The position numbers and the translations under genes are program-made. Positions 27,328 to 38,900 of a DNA stretch of 64,000 nt are shown one piece after another. Source of the DNA: an uncultured Cellulosilyticum sp. (lineage in GTDB: Bacteria; Bacillota; Clostridia; Lachnospirales; Cellulosilyticaceae); contig CAKVCL010000006.1 in assembly GCA_934725855.1 (NCBI GenBank), positions 78,638-142,637 of the forward strand, read 5' to 3'. The notes beneath the pieces were generated by a model. That model had not been told where the DNA came from, did no database searches, and worked only from the letters and a program-made list of their open reading frames with translations. Position 1 is the stretch's first letter. Each line of letters begins with the position of its first letter.

Positions 27328-29397
27328 CTAGAAGATATAACTTTTTACTGCCCAGCCTATCGTTCCATTGGCAAGTTTTACTTTATACCAATCGCCTAAA
27401 CTTGCTAATAATGTTAATTCTGTGTCCTTTGCTACTGTTCCAACAATTTCTCTTTCTGTCTTGGCACCACTTCTAATATTTAAAGAAGAAGCTGTTACTT
27501 TTGCTTTTCTAGGAAATGTTTCTTTCTTTGTTAGCTGTGTATTTTGACTGGTTGCTACGTTACCTTCTATGGTATTATTCCTTGCAATATATGCACGATT
27601 TACCCATCCTACTTTGCCATCTGATAACTGAATTTTATACCAATCTCCTAATAAAGAGACTACTTTTACCTCACTTCCCCCAGCAAGCGTTGCCACAATC
27701 TCTCGGTCTACCCTTGCGCCACTTCTCACATTTAATGTAGAAGCTATTACTTTACCATTGAATGGATAAGTATTATTCTGTGTTGTATTTCCAGTATTTG
27801 CATTCTGTGATGAATTCTCCTCAGTTTTATCTTCCACACTAATATAACTACTGCTTGCCCAACCGACTTTACCATCACTTAGCTTTACTTTGTACCAATC
27901 ATTTAATACACCTAGTATGGTTACTTTACTTCCTGATACAATTTTTGCTACAATATCTCGTTCAACTTTGGCACCTGTTCTAACATTTAAACTAGAAGCT
28001 GTTGCGGTTCCAATTTTTCCAATATGACTCGTTAAATCTTTTATCATTTGATTATTGGACCCACTAGTTTGATTAGATGAATTATTTGTACTACTTCCTA
28101 TGTTATTTAGTGAATCATCCCCCCATAGTTTCTCGTCATTGTCCAAGCCATTTGATGGATTATTTACTATAGAGCCACCATTGTTATTTACATTGGAACT
28201 ATTGCCTGTATTGGTCTGTGTGCTATTGTTATTGATGGTTGGCAAGTTACTGTTCCCACTTATATTTCCATAGAAATTTGTAATTTGATTTTTACAAGAT
28301 TGCCTATTATTTAGTAAATCTCTTAGGCTAAAGAAGATGCTTCCCTTTATAGCTGAATAATTTTTATTAAGCTCAAGTTGTTTTGTAATTTCTTTAGCTA
28401 CATCATCTGTATAAATGCCTTGTCCAATATAAAGTTTTACATTCGTTCCTTCTACCTCATTAGCCCACCATTTAATAAGTGTGGCATAATCAGCCTTACT
28501 ATGACCAATTTTCCAGTAGATTTGCGGAGCAATATAATCAACCCACTCATTTTTAATCCATGTTCTAGTATCTGCAAATAGTGCATAATAGGCTTCTCTA
28601 CCCGCTGTGCTTGAACCTGAAATATCGGAAGTATTGTTTTTCCAAATACCTGGTGGACTGATTCCAAATTTAATACTTTTACCATAGGTTGCATTAATCG
28701 TTTTTATCGCACGGCTAACACGCTTTACCATATCATTAACAGCTTCACGTCTTGCATTAGCTACTGTACCGTCCTTTGTCTCACCTTGAGGGAGTGGGTA
28801 ATTGGATGGATAAAAATAATCATCAAAGTGAATACCATCTACATCATAATTAGTAGCGATTTCTTTTACTGTTTCTACAATATGTTGTCTAACCTCTTCT
28901 ACTTCTGGATTATAGTATAATGCATTGTTATAACTAAATGTCCATGATGGATTCAATCTAGCTGGATGTGAAGCACATAAAGTATTTAAATCAGTTCCTG
29001 ATGTGGTTACACGATAAGGATTTAACCATGCATGGATTTCAAATCCTCTTTCATGTGCTGCTTGTACCATAAAAGCAAGTGGATCATATCCTGGATTTTT
29101 ACCTTGCTGTCCTGTTAATACATCTGACCATGGATTAATACTAGAAGCGTACAGTGCATCTGCTTTTGGTCTTACTTGTACAATGACTGTATTCATTCCA
29201 ATATCTTTCAAAGTTTCAAGTTTTTGAATGAACTCATTTTGTTGAGCTGTTACATTATTTTTTGTACTTGGATAATCTAAATTAAAAACGGTTGAAATCC
29301 AAACGGCTCTCATATCATTTTCATAAGTCTGCGCATAAATAGGTAACGCGCAAAAGCACAGTAAACATACAAAAAATAGTTTCATTATTTTTTTCAT
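27328..29397 (-). CDS. Secreted GHL10-type glycoside-hydrolase-like protein with three SH3 domains
   Basis: A 689-residue exported protein. Signal peptide 1-22. The GHL10 (DUF187/COG1649) barrel domain covers about 26-380, with RAVWISTVFNLD, HAWLNPYR, GIHFDDYFYP and YIAPQIYW as recognisable motifs. An Asn/Ser-rich linker (about 385-455) follows, then three bacterial SH3 domains near 468-525, 548-605 and 630-689, each with a 'LNVRSGA...IVA' core. SH3 domains bind the cell wall, so this is probably a surface-attached hydrolase acting on wall or polysaccharide. Catalysis is inferred from family only. Confidence 0.88.
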   Translation of the reverse strand: MKKIMKLFFVCLLCFCALPIYAQTYENDMRAVWISTVFNLDYPSTKNNVTAQQNEFIQKLETLKDIGMNTVIVQVRPKADALYASSINPWSDVLTGQQGKNPGYDPLAFMVQAAHERGFEIHAWLNPYRVTTSGTDLNTLCASHPARLNPSWTFSYNNALYYNPEVEEVRQHIVETVKEIATNYDVDGIHFDDYFYPSNYPLPQGETKDGTVANARREAVNDMVKRVSRAIKTINATYGKSIKFGISPPGIWKNNTSDISGSSTAGREAYYALFADTRTWIKNEWVDYIAPQIYWKIGHSKADYATLIKWWANEVEGTNVKLYIGQGIYTDDVAKEITKQLELNKNYSAIKGSIFFSLRDLLNNRQSCKNQITNFYGNISGNSNLPTINNNSTQTNTGNSSNVNNNGGSIVNNPSNGLDNDEKLWGDDSLNNIGSSTNNSSNQTSGSNNQMIKDLTSHIGKIGTATASSLNVRTGAKVERDIVAKIVSGSKVTILGVLNDWYKVKLSDGKVGWASSSYISVEDKTEENSSQNANTGNTTQNNTYPFNGKVIASTLNVRSGARVDREIVATLAGGSEVKVVSLLGDWYKIQLSDGKVGWVNRAYIARNNTIEGNVATSQNTQLTKKETFPRKAKVTASSLNIRSGAKTEREIVGTVAKDTELTLLASLGDWYKVKLANGTIGWAVKSYIF

Positions 29398-29625
29398 TCA
29401 CGCACCTCCTCTTATCGTTATAAATCTTTTTAGGATCATATGTATACCTCTTTGATTATATGATTATTGGCTAATTTTGTAAATAAATATCACTTATTTG
29501 TCAACAAAATGCAATATAATGTGTTTATTTTTGCTTTCAATAGAACAATTAACTCAATTGAATTTTCTTTCTAATAATTTATTATATATATTATAATAAA
29601 TTCATTTAACTAAAGGAGCGATAGC

Positions 29626-30060
29626 GTGATAGCAGAAAACTTAGAAGCCATAACAAATTATCTTTGGCATGAATCCACTCACAAAATTAACTCTCTACTG
29701 ACTAACGAGTTAGATTTTAACATTAGCGACTATTACTATTTAATTGCCATATCTAATATGAATCATCCAAACTTTGGAGATGTAGCAGAAGCTTTAAATC
29801 TAACAAAGCCTGCTATTTCAGCTTTAATCAAACGATTAATGAAACATGAATTAATAGAAAAAGTTCAATGTGAAGAAGATAAACGAATCTTTTATTTATC
29901 TATCACAGAAAAAGGAAAAGCTATGATTCAAGGTGACAAGTCCCTTTATCCACGTCTTGAATCCATTATTTTATCTAAAGTTAACCAAGAACAAGTTCAA
30001 GCACTTGATTGTTTATTAGACGCTGTTGTATCTGTTCTCGCTGCTCAACCAACTGCTTAA
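29626..30060 (+). CDS. MarR-family transcriptional regulator
   Basis: A 144-residue winged-helix regulator. The helix-turn-helix is NFGDVAEALNLTKPAISALIKRL and the wing is EDKRIFYLSITEKGKAM. The start is GTG, nine bases after AAAGGAG. It is monocistronic. TATAAT at 29592-29597 and an upstream partial palindrome around TCAATTGA (29554-29561) could be promoter and self-operator. The neighbour on the left is divergent, so joint control is possible. The ligand is unknown. Confidence 0.85.
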   Translation: MIAENLEAITNYLWHESTHKINSLLTNELDFNISDYYYLIAISNMNHPNFGDVAEALNLTKPAISALIKRLMKHELIEKVQCEEDKRIFYLSITEKGKAMIQGDKSLYPRLESIILSKVNQEQVQALDCLLDAVVSVLAAQPTA

Positions 30061-30182
30061 TTATCTTTCAAAGTTATTATCACTATATAGACTATAAAGC
30101 AAATAGGAGATGCCCAAGAACATCTCCATTTTCAAGGGCATTCACATATTTTCCATTCTTATTGAGAATAGTTTAAGGAAAA

Positions 30183-30209
30183 AAGGATAGGTATTATTTA
30201 CCCATCCTT
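30183..30209. terminator. Terminator of the purine operon (and possibly of marR)
   Basis: AAGGATAGGT pairs with ACCCATCCTT (one mismatch), loop of 7. A-tract on the left and TTTTTT on the right let it act on both strands, about 75 bp after purD. A second smaller hairpin, GGAGATG/CATCTCC, lies near 30106-30127. Confidence 0.75.
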
Positions 30210-30283
30210 AATTTTTTGTTCAATATTTGCCTCAAATTTACCCAAACCTTATTATACATCATTGATTATCAAGACTTTTGGCT

Positions 30284-31537
30284 CTATTTTGCAATGTCAC
30301 TTCTATATTGCATACCATCAAATTTGATTTTCTGTACTTCTTTATAAACCTCATTTCTTGCTTCTTCTAAAGAATCAGCAAGTCTTGTAATCGCTAGGAC
30401 ACGTCCGCCATCTGTTTGAATCGTTTTATCAACTAATTTTGTACCTGCATGGCAAAGAATCGTTTCTTTTTCTAACGTATCTAATCCTGTGATGACATCC
30501 CCTTTATGTGAGGATTCTGGATAGCCTTTACTTGCTAGAACAAGGGTTACACTTTTTCTTTCATCCCAAACAATAGGTGTATGTGCTAAATTGCCTTCAA
30601 TACAAGCATTCATAACCTCAACTAAATCTGTCTTTAGTCTTGGAAGCACACTTTGTGTTTCTGGGTCTCCAAAACGTACATTAAATTCTAATACTTTTGG
30701 ACTGTCCCCCTCAATCATTAATCCAATAAACAATACCCCTTTGAATTTAAGATTTTCTTTCTTAAATCCTGAAATAATTGGCTGAAGAATTTGCTCCTCA
30801 ATATTTTTACGAACAACTGGCGTAATAATTGGGTTAGGTGAAAATCCACCCATACCACCCGTGTTAAGCCCTTCATCATTATCTAAAGCACGTTTATAGT
30901 CTCTAGCAGTTTCCATTGGTACAATGCTTTCACCATCTACAAAGCAAAGTAATGAAGCTTCAATTCCTGTTAAGAACTCTTCAAGAACAATGAGTTCACC
31001 TGCATCGCCAAATTTACCACTAAAAATATCACGAATGCCTGCTTCTGCCTCTTCATAAGTCTGGCAAATGAGTACCCCTTTACCAGCTGCTAAACCGTCT
31101 GCTTTAACAACGACTGGCAATGAGAACTTTTTGGATTCAGCTACGCATGCTTCTACTGCATCGCGAGTAAAGCTTGCATAACGTGCGGTTGGAATGTTAT
31201 TTCTCATTAAGAACTTTTTAGTAAAATATTTACTGCCTTCAAATTCTGCACATTCTTTATTGGGTCCAAAAATTTTAAGACCTTTTGCTTCAAAAACATC
31301 CACGATTCCCATAACGAGTGGTACTTCTGGACCTACTACCGTTAAATCAATTTGCTCTTTTTGCGCAAAGTCAGCCAGTTCATTAAGAGCCTCCACTTTA
31401 ATAGGGACATTAATAAATTCCTCAGCCGTTCCACCATTTCCTGGTGCCACATAAATGGCTATCTCTTCATGTAAACGTTTGATTGCATGCGCAATAGCTG
31501 ACTCACGTCCACCATTTCCAATAATTAAAATTTTCAT
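30284..31537 (-). CDS. purD: Phosphoribosylamine-glycine ligase
   Basis: GAR synthetase, step 2 of purine synthesis: phosphoribosylamine + glycine + ATP to GAR. 417-residue ATP-grasp enzyme. MKILIIGNGGRESAIAH is the N-terminal domain, PVVVKADGLAAGKGV the ATP loop, and LEFNVRFGDPETQ the conserved metal/ATP site. Last gene of the pur operon, 3 bp after purN. Confidence 0.97.
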   Translation of the reverse strand: MKILIIGNGGRESAIAHAIKRLHEEIAIYVAPGNGGTAEEFINVPIKVEALNELADFAQKEQIDLTVVGPEVPLVMGIVDVFEAKGLKIFGPNKECAEFEGSKYFTKKFLMRNNIPTARYASFTRDAVEACVAESKKFSLPVVVKADGLAAGKGVLICQTYEEAEAGIRDIFSGKFGDAGELIVLEEFLTGIEASLLCFVDGESIVPMETARDYKRALDNDEGLNTGGMGGFSPNPIITPVVRKNIEEQILQPIISGFKKENLKFKGVLFIGLMIEGDSPKVLEFNVRFGDPETQSVLPRLKTDLVEVMNACIEGNLAHTPIVWDERKSVTLVLASKGYPESSHKGDVITGLDTLEKETILCHAGTKLVDKTIQTDGGRVLAITRLADSLEEARNEVYKEVQKIKFDGMQYRSDIAK

Positions 31538-31540
31538 TAC

Positions 31541-32122
31541 TTAATGACTCCCCTCTAACTTCTTGATCGCTTCTACCAAAATTTTATGTTCGATTTGATC
31601 TAAAATTCTAGCTTGTAAAGTTTCTGGTGTATCACCAGCTTCTACTGCTATTTTCTTTTGAACAATAATCTCACCTGTATCCACCCCTTCATCTACAAAG
31701 TGTACCGTGGCACCACTTTCTTTTTCTCCTGCCTTTATAACGGCTTCATGTACATGAATGCCATAAAAACCTTTGCCCCCAAACTTAGGAAGTAATGAAG
31801 GATGAATATTAATTATTTTACGGTTATAAGCTTTAATAAGCTCTGGAGATAAAATTTTTAAATAGCCTGCAAGTACAACTAAATCCACTTGTTCTTCTTG
31901 TAATTTATCAAGAAGCTTTTCATCATATCCGTCTTCTTTAGGATTAATAAAATAAGCAGGAATATGATGCTTTCTTGCACGTTCAAGACCATAAGCTGTC
32001 TCTTTATTGGAAATGACACAGGCAATTTGACTTTTTAAAGTGCCATCTTCTACTGCATCAATGACACTTTGCAAGTTTGTCCCCCCCCCTGATACAAGCA
32101 CTGCCATTCTTAATCCTGACAT
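31541..32122 (-). CDS. purN: Phosphoribosylglycinamide formyltransferase
   Basis: Step 3, transferring formyl from 10-formyl-tetrahydrofolate to GAR. 193 residues. The phosphate loop is VSGGGTNLQ; the catalytic Asn-His pair is in INIHPSLLP, and VDTGEII closes the folate site. The ATG at 32122 follows AAGGAG and overlaps the purM 3' end by 13 bp, suggesting coupling. Confidence 0.96.
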   Translation of the reverse strand: MSGLRMAVLVSGGGTNLQSVIDAVEDGTLKSQIACVISNKETAYGLERARKHHIPAYFINPKEDGYDEKLLDKLQEEQVDLVVLAGYLKILSPELIKAYNRKIINIHPSLLPKFGGKGFYGIHVHEAVIKAGEKESGATVHFVDEGVDTGEIIVQKKIAVEAGDTPETLQARILDQIEHKILVEAIKKLEGSH

Positions 32123-33147
32123 AAGATAACTCCTTTATCACCTTTAACGATTTCACCTACTACACTGGCTTTTTCCCCTGCTGCATAAAGTGCTTCTACT
32201 ACTTTTGTAACATCTTCTGGAGCAACCACAATCACCATACCAATTCCCATATTAAATGTATTATAAAGTTCTTCGATACTTAACCCAGATGTTTTTTCTA
32301 AGAAACCATAAATAGCTGGTTTTTCAATAGCTTTAAGGTTCATTTTTGCACTCACACCTTCAGGAAGTGCACGTGGAATGTTTTCAATAAATCCACCACC
32401 TGTGATATGTGCAATACCTTTTAATGTAGCAGCTTCTTTAGCGGCTTTTACAGCTTTCACATATAATTTAGTTGGTTTTAAAAGTGCCTCACCATAAGTT
32501 TCGCCTAAAGCTTCATCATATTGGTCTAGACGAACACCTGATACTTCTACTAATTTTCTTACCAGTGAAAAACCATTACTATGTACACCCGTTGAAGGTA
32601 AACCAATAATCACATCACCTTCTTTAATGGTGCTACCATCAATCATCTTTTTACGATCCACAATGCCTACTGCAAATCCAGCTACATCATATTCACCTGC
32701 TGGATAAAAGCCTGGCATTTCAGCAGTTTCGCCGCCAACAAGGGCACATGAGCTTTCACGACATCCCTCACTAATTCCTTTTACAATCTCTGCAATATGT
32801 TCAGGTGCAATATGTCCTGTTGCAATATAATCTAAGAAAAAGAGAGGCTCCGCACCACCACAAATAATATCATTAACGCACATCGCTACTGCATCAATAC
32901 CAATTGTATCGTGTTTATTCATATCAAAAGCTAATTTTAATTTTGTTCCAACACCATCAGTTCCTGAAACTAATACAGGTTCTTCCATGTCTTTAAAAGC
33001 AGCTAAAGAAAAAGTTCCTCCAAAACTTCCGATATCTGTTAATACACCTGGTGTGAAAGTAGATTGAACATGCTTTTTCATTTGTGCAACTGCTTCATAA
33101 CCACGATGTACATCTACCCCTGCATCTTTATAACTAATTTTTGCCAT
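32110..33147 (-). CDS. purM: Phosphoribosylformylglycinamidine cyclo-ligase
   Basis: Step 5, AIR synthetase closing the imidazole ring with ATP. 345 residues from the ATG at 33147, which follows GGAGG; the upstream ATG at 33162 contains that ribosome site and is not used. SGTDGVGTKLK and LVGGETAEMPG are the signature loops, and HITGGGFIENIPR the C-terminal one. Confidence 0.96.
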   Translation of the reverse strand: MAKISYKDAGVDVHRGYEAVAQMKKHVQSTFTPGVLTDIGSFGGTFSLAAFKDMEEPVLVSGTDGVGTKLKLAFDMNKHDTIGIDAVAMCVNDIICGGAEPLFFLDYIATGHIAPEHIAEIVKGISEGCRESSCALVGGETAEMPGFYPAGEYDVAGFAVGIVDRKKMIDGSTIKEGDVIIGLPSTGVHSNGFSLVRKLVEVSGVRLDQYDEALGETYGEALLKPTKLYVKAVKAAKEAATLKGIAHITGGGFIENIPRALPEGVSAKMNLKAIEKPAIYGFLEKTSGLSIEELYNTFNMGIGMVIVVAPEDVTKVVEALYAAGEKASVVGEIVKGDKGVILCQD

Positions 33148-33212
33148 CTCTTTTCCCTCCATTTTATATTCTTTCTATCTTCTTTCTTAATTTTCATTCT
33201 TCTATTTTGGTT

Positions 33213-34610
33213 TTACTCTACTTCATCTTCATCAGTAATTGGTACTTCCATTGGATATTTACCATCAAAGCAAGCTGAACAGAATTGATCTTTATAGCCA
33301 CATGCTTCTTTTAATTCTTCAAGTCCCAAATAAGTGAGTGAATCTGCACCTAAATATTCACAAATCTCATCAACTGACTTTTGTGCACCAATTAAATATT
33401 TACGATAAGGTGTATCTATTCCAAAGTAGCAACTATATTGTACAGGAGGGGATGTAATACACACATGGATTTCTTTAGCACCTGCTTTTCTAATTTGCTC
33501 CACAATACGTTTTGAAGTGGTGCCCCTAACAATTGAATCATCAATCATAATGACTCTTTTGCCTTCAAGATTACTTTTAAGTGGAGAAAGCTTAATACGT
33601 ACAGCATTTTCTCTCATCTCCTGAGTAGGTTGAATAAAGGTACGACCAATGTAACGATTTTTAACTAACCCTTCCCCATATGGAATGCCAGATTCTTTAG
33701 CATAGCCAATCGCTGCTGGGACACCAGAATCGGGTACAGGCATAACCATATCGGCTTCAATTTTTCTTTGTCTTGCAAGCAATTTTCCTGTATGTACTCT
33801 AAAATCATAAACGTTGTCTCCATCTAGAATACTATCTGGTCTTGCAAAATAAATATGTTCGAAAACACAAAGGTGTTTTTGGCACATATTAGAAGGTTCA
33901 ATGCTACGAATACCATCTTCATTAATGATAACGATTTCTCCTGGTTCTACATCACGAATAAATTCTGCATCCACTACATCTAGTGCACAGCTTTCTGAAG
34001 CAAGTACATATCCATCACTAATTTTTCCAATGCAAAGTGGACGAAGACCATGAGGATCACGAATCCCTATTAAACTATTATCCGTTGTAAGAACTAATGC
34101 GTATGCCCCTTTGAGCAAACTCATTGTATTCTTAATCCCATTTTCAATGCCTTTACTGCTATAACGTGCAATTAAATTTAAAATAGATTCTGAATCCGTT
34201 GTAGAGTGAAAAATAACCCCACTATCTTCTAAGATTTCACGAATATTTTCTGCATTTACAAGGTTTCCATTATGAGCAAGACCAATATCTCCTTTTTTAT
34301 ACTTAGCTACAAGGGGTTGTGCATTGCGAACATCCTTATCGCCAGCAGTAGAATATCTTACATGCCCGATTGCAATATTTCCTTGAAGTTCATTCAGTGC
34401 TTGTTCATTAAAAACATCTGCTACAAGCCCCATACCTTTTTTAACTTCGATGTCTCCACCTTGATTCACAGCAATCCCTGCACACTCTTGCCCTCTATGT
34501 TGAAGTGCGAATAAGCCGTAGTAAGCATGTCTTGCTGCGTTCTTTTCTGTTCTATAAATACCTATTACGCCACATTCTTCATGTAATGAATCATCCTGTA
34601 AAAATTTCAT
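33213..34610 (-). CDS. purF: Amidophosphoribosyltransferase
   Basis: Step 1, the committed step: PRPP + glutamine to phosphoribosylamine. 465 residues. The N-terminal MKFLQDDSLHEE propeptide must be removed to expose catalytic Cys13 (ECGVIGIY), as in the Bacillus type. Cysteines near the C-terminus (CGYKDQFCSACF) fit the oxygen-labile [4Fe-4S] cluster of that type. The PRPP loop is VIMIDDSIVRGTT. Confidence 0.96.
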   Translation of the reverse strand: MKFLQDDSLHEECGVIGIYRTEKNAARHAYYGLFALQHRGQECAGIAVNQGGDIEVKKGMGLVADVFNEQALNELQGNIAIGHVRYSTAGDKDVRNAQPLVAKYKKGDIGLAHNGNLVNAENIREILEDSGVIFHSTTDSESILNLIARYSSKGIENGIKNTMSLLKGAYALVLTTDNSLIGIRDPHGLRPLCIGKISDGYVLASESCALDVVDAEFIRDVEPGEIVIINEDGIRSIEPSNMCQKHLCVFEHIYFARPDSILDGDNVYDFRVHTGKLLARQRKIEADMVMPVPDSGVPAAIGYAKESGIPYGEGLVKNRYIGRTFIQPTQEMRENAVRIKLSPLKSNLEGKRVIMIDDSIVRGTTSKRIVEQIRKAGAKEIHVCITSPPVQYSCYFGIDTPYRKYLIGAQKSVDEICEYLGADSLTYLGLEELKEACGYKDQFCSACFDGKYPMEVPITDEDEVE

Positions 34611-34621
34611 TTGGCACTCTC

Positions 34622-35326
34622 CTATTTGGTTACTCTTTTGAGCATTTCTTGATATACTTCCTCTACGCCACCAAGATCTCTTCTAAAACGGTCTTTATCC
34701 AATTTTTTATTTGTCTCGGCATCCCAGAAACGGCAGGTATCTGGTGAAATTTCATCTGCTAAAATGATTTTGCCATCACAACGTCCCAGTTCAATCTTGA
34801 AGTCGATTAATTTAACACCAATTTTTGCAAAGTATTCTTTTAAAAGGTCATTAATTTTAAAGGTCATTTCAGTCATTACATCTAATTCTTCTCTTGTTGC
34901 TACGCCAAGTGCTAAGATTTGATAATCATTAATCATTGGGTCACCAAGCGCATCATCTTTTAAACAAAATTCGATAGTTGGATTTTTAAGCACCGTACCT
35001 TCTTCTACTCCAAAACGTTTTGAGAATGAACCAGCCGCTACATTTCTTACAATGACTTCAAGTGGCACGATTTCAACAGCTTTTACAACGGTTTCTCTAT
35101 CATTTAATTCTTCAACAAAATGTGTTTCAATGCCATGCTCAGCAAGCATACGGCACATAATGTTGCTCATACGGTTATTGACTACACCTTTACCAACGAT
35201 TGTTCCTTTTTTCTCTCCATTAAATGCTGTGGCATCGTCTTTATAACTTACAATATAGTATTTTGGATCTTCTGTTGCGAATACTTTCTTTGCTTTTCCT
35301 TCGTATAATTGTTCTTTCTTTTCCAT
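34622..35326 (-). CDS. purC: SAICAR synthetase
   Basis: Step 7, condensing CAIR with aspartate. 234 residues from the ATG at 35326, eight bases after GGAGG; the ATG at 35341 overlaps that site. EGKAKKVF and IDFKIELGR / [11 protein letters not shown] are diagnostic motifs. 11 bp ahead of purF. Confidence 0.96.
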   Translation of the reverse strand: MEKKEQLYEGKAKKVFATEDPKYYIVSYKDDATAFNGEKKGTIVGKGVVNNRMSNIMCRMLAEHGIETHFVEELNDRETVVKAVEIVPLEVIVRNVAAGSFSKRFGVEEGTVLKNPTIEFCLKDDALGDPMINDYQILALGVATREELDVMTEMTFKINDLLKEYFAKIGVKLIDFKIELGRCDGKIILADEISPDTCRFWDAETNKKLDKDRFRRDLGGVEEVYQEMLKRVTK

Positions 35327-35406
35327 TTTTACAGCCTCCATTTAATATAATAAACGATTATTTATCTTAAGCCTCTAGGGTATATTAGTAAAACGATTTT
35401 TACTCT

Positions 35407-35895
35407 CTAGCAAAAACGTGCTGCTAATGCTGCATCTTTGGCAGCCACTTTATCAGCCATTGCTTTCTTATAGACTTTAAGTTTTTCTTTAAGCTCTGGA
35501 TTTCCAAGAGCTAACATTTGTACGGCTAAAATCCCTGCATTTTCTGCCCCATCAATTGCAACGGTTGCAACTGGAATTCCAGGTGGCATTTGAACGATTG
35601 ATAATAATGAATCTAAACCATCTAGTGTACTTGATTTAATAGGTAATCCAATCACTGGAATGGTAGTATAAGCAGCCAGCACACCTCCAAGATGTGCTGC
35701 TTTACCAGCTGCTGCTACAATCACGCCAATCCCGTTTTCTTCTGCTGTTTTAGCAAATTCTTCTGCCGTACCCGGTGTGCGATGCGCAGAAATCACACGA
35801 ACAACGACTTCTACACCAAAGTCTTGAACCATCTTAATCCCTTTTTCTACTACAGGAAAATCTGAGTCACTTCCCATGACAAAAGCTACTTTCAT
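35407..35895 (-). CDS. purE: N5-CAIR mutase
   Basis: 162 residues from the ATG at 35895, which follows GGAGGTG. GSDSDFP, SAHRTP and AAGKAAHLGG are the PurE substrate loops. Residue pattern looks like class I PurE, which normally needs PurK to make N5-CAIR; purK is not in this operon. The C-terminal tail is rich in Ala/Lys. Confidence 0.94.
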   Translation of the reverse strand: MKVAFVMGSDSDFPVVEKGIKMVQDFGVEVVVRVISAHRTPGTAEEFAKTAEENGIGVIVAAAGKAAHLGGVLAAYTTIPVIGLPIKSSTLDGLDSLLSIVQMPPGIPVATVAIDGAENAGILAVQMLALGNPELKEKLKVYKKAMADKVAAKDAALAARFC

Positions 35896-35925
35896 AAGCA
35901 CCTCCATGCCCCACTAATATTTTAT

Positions 35926-38900
35926 CTATTTAAAATAATTCATACCTGATTCAAAGAGTTTTTGATCCTTATTACCAGGAATATTCTTGTGAACACATTC
36001 GCCAATACGTTCACTATGTCCCATCTTACCAATAATACGTCCATCTAATGATACAATACCTTCAATGTTTTCCATACTACCATTAACGTTGACATTACCA
36101 TCTTGACTTGCAAAACCATTTTCATCTACATATTGGCTAAATACCTGTCCATTTGCAATGAGTTCATCTAAAACAGCTGTAGGTGCGACGAATCTTCCTT
36201 CACCATGAGAAAGTGGAATTTCATAAAGTTCACCAACCTTTACACCATTTAGCCATGGAGAAGCCACACTTGTAATCTTTGTTTTAGCCATCACGGAAAT
36301 ATGTTTACCAATCGTGTTATAAGTAAGCGTTGGACAGTTGCTATCCATATCACGAATTTCACCATATGGAAGAAGTCCTAATTTAACAAGTACTTGGAAA
36401 CCATTACAAATGCCTAGCATTAAGCCGTCTTCTTTGTAAAGATGTTCATGAATGGCTTCTTTTAATTTAGCATTTCTAAAGGTTGAAGCAATAAATTTAC
36501 CACTTCCATCTGGTTCATCCCCTGCTGAGAAGCCACCTGGGAATGCAATAATTTGTGCGTTTTTGATGCCTTTATATAATCTTTCAATAGATGCTTCAAT
36601 ATCTTCGTTTGTACGATTTAAGAATAAGACTTCATTAACCTTAGCACCTGCTCTTTCAAAAGCACGTCTTGTATCTTTCTCACAGTTTGTTCCTGGAAAA
36701 ACTGGAATTAAAACTTCTGGCTGAGCGACTTTATTTTTAGCCACATAAATCTTTCTTTCTCCGTTAAAAGTCGCATCCTTTGCTGGTGTTTTAGCATCTA
36801 CTTTTTGTACAAATACAGATTTTGTTGGCTCAAGCATATTAGAGATAACCTCTTTAAGCGCTACTTGAACTCCATTAATATCTAATACCTTATCAGCAGT
36901 TGTCTCACCAATTACTTCAAATATATTTGTATCTAATGTATTTGCTACTTCAGGTGATACTTCTAATACTAAACTACCATAACTTTCTGCAAATGGAGAC
37001 ATATCTTGAACACTAACTTTCACACCAATTTCATTACCGATTGCCATTTGAGCAAGTGCAACTACTAAACCACCTTTACCAATAGCATAACTACTAAGTA
37101 TACTATTTGCTTTTACAAGCTCATAAACTGCGCTGTAAGCTTTGTGTATTTGTTTAAAATCAGGCATCATTTGTTCATCCATTGGAATAGAAACACGAAC
37201 GAGTTTACTACCCACTTCTTTTAAGCTACCGCTTACGCATTCTTTCGCATCTCCGACGTTACAAGTAAAAGAAATAAGGGTTGGAGGCACATTAATGTTC
37301 TCAAATGTCCCTGACATACTATCTTTACCACCAATAGCCGCAATACCTAATTCTTTTTGAGCTTTTAAAGCCCCTAAAAGGGCAGCAACAGGTTTACCCC
37401 AACTGGTTTCTCCAGCTAAACGTTCAAAATACTCTTGGAAAGAAAGATAAGTTTTCTTATAATCTGCTCCAAGTGCTACGATTTTTGCTAAACTTTCTAC
37501 GACTGCATAAACCGCACCATGAAATGGAGATTGTTCTGATAAATAAGGATCAAAACCATGTGTCATAAAGGTAGCTGCGGTTGTTTCTCCTTCTAATACT
37601 GGAATTTTAGCCACCATACCATTTTCTTTGGTTAATTGATTCTTACCACCATATGGCATCAATACGCTGCCTGCCCCAATGGTACTATCAAATTGCATGC
37701 CTAAACCTTTTTGAATCCCTACATTTAAATCTCTTAAAGTAGCAAGAATGTTATCTTTTGAAAATTCTTTCACTTCAATTTTGACTTCTGGAGCGACTAC
37801 TTTAGCTTCTCTTTGTTGAGTCACACCCGCACTATCAAGAAAACTTCTATCAATATGAACAATTTCTTTACCTCTCCATGTCATGACAAGTTGTTTTTCT
37901 TCTGTTACTTCCGCTACACAAACTGCCTCTAAGTTTTCTTCGTGTGCAAGTTCAATGACTTTATCTAAATCTTTACGGTCAATGGCAATTGCCATACGTT
38001 CTTGTGATTCAGAAATAGCAAGTTCTGTCCCATCAAGTCCCATATATTTAACCGGTACAAGGTCAAGGTTAATACGAAGCCCTTCCGCAATTTCACCAAT
38101 CGCTACACAAACACCACCTGCACCAAAGTCATTACAACGTTTAATGCATTTTGAAAAGTCAGCATTTCTAAATAATCTTTGAAGCTTTCTTTCTACTACA
38201 GGGTTTCCTTTTTGAACTTCAGAGCCACATGTGTAAAGAGATTCTTCTGTATGTTCTTTAGAAGATCCTGTTGCACCCCCACAACCATCACGACCTGTTG
38301 CACCACCTAGTAAAATAATCACATCACCAGGTGTTGGTTCTTCATGTTTTACATTCGCACGTTTGACTGCACCGACTACTGCACCGACTTCAAGACGTTT
38401 TGCTTTATAGCCCTCATGATAGTATTCTTTAACTTCACCCGTTGCAAGTCCAATTTGGTTCCCATATGAACTATAACCATTCGCAGCGGTTTTCGTAATC
38501 ACACGTTGTGGTAATTTACCAGCAATGGTATTTTCAAGAGGTTCATTAGGATCTGCTGCGCCTGTTACACGCATCGCTTGGTAAACATAGCTACGTCCTG
38601 AAAGTGGGTCACGAATCGCACCCCCAAGACATGTAGCAGCGCCACCAAATGGTTCAATTTCTGTTGGATGGTTATGCGTTTCATTTTTGAAGAGCACAAG
38701 ATATTCTTCCTCTTTGTCTCCAATTTTAATGTTTTCTTTAATCGTACAAGCATTGATTTCTGCTGTTTCAAATAATTCCTTAAGCTGACCATGTTTTTTA
38801 AGATATTTCACAATAATGGTTGCCATATCCATTAAAGTGACTTTTTTAGCTTTCTTAGTATGGACTTCTTCACGCATAGCATAGTATTCATCCAATGCTG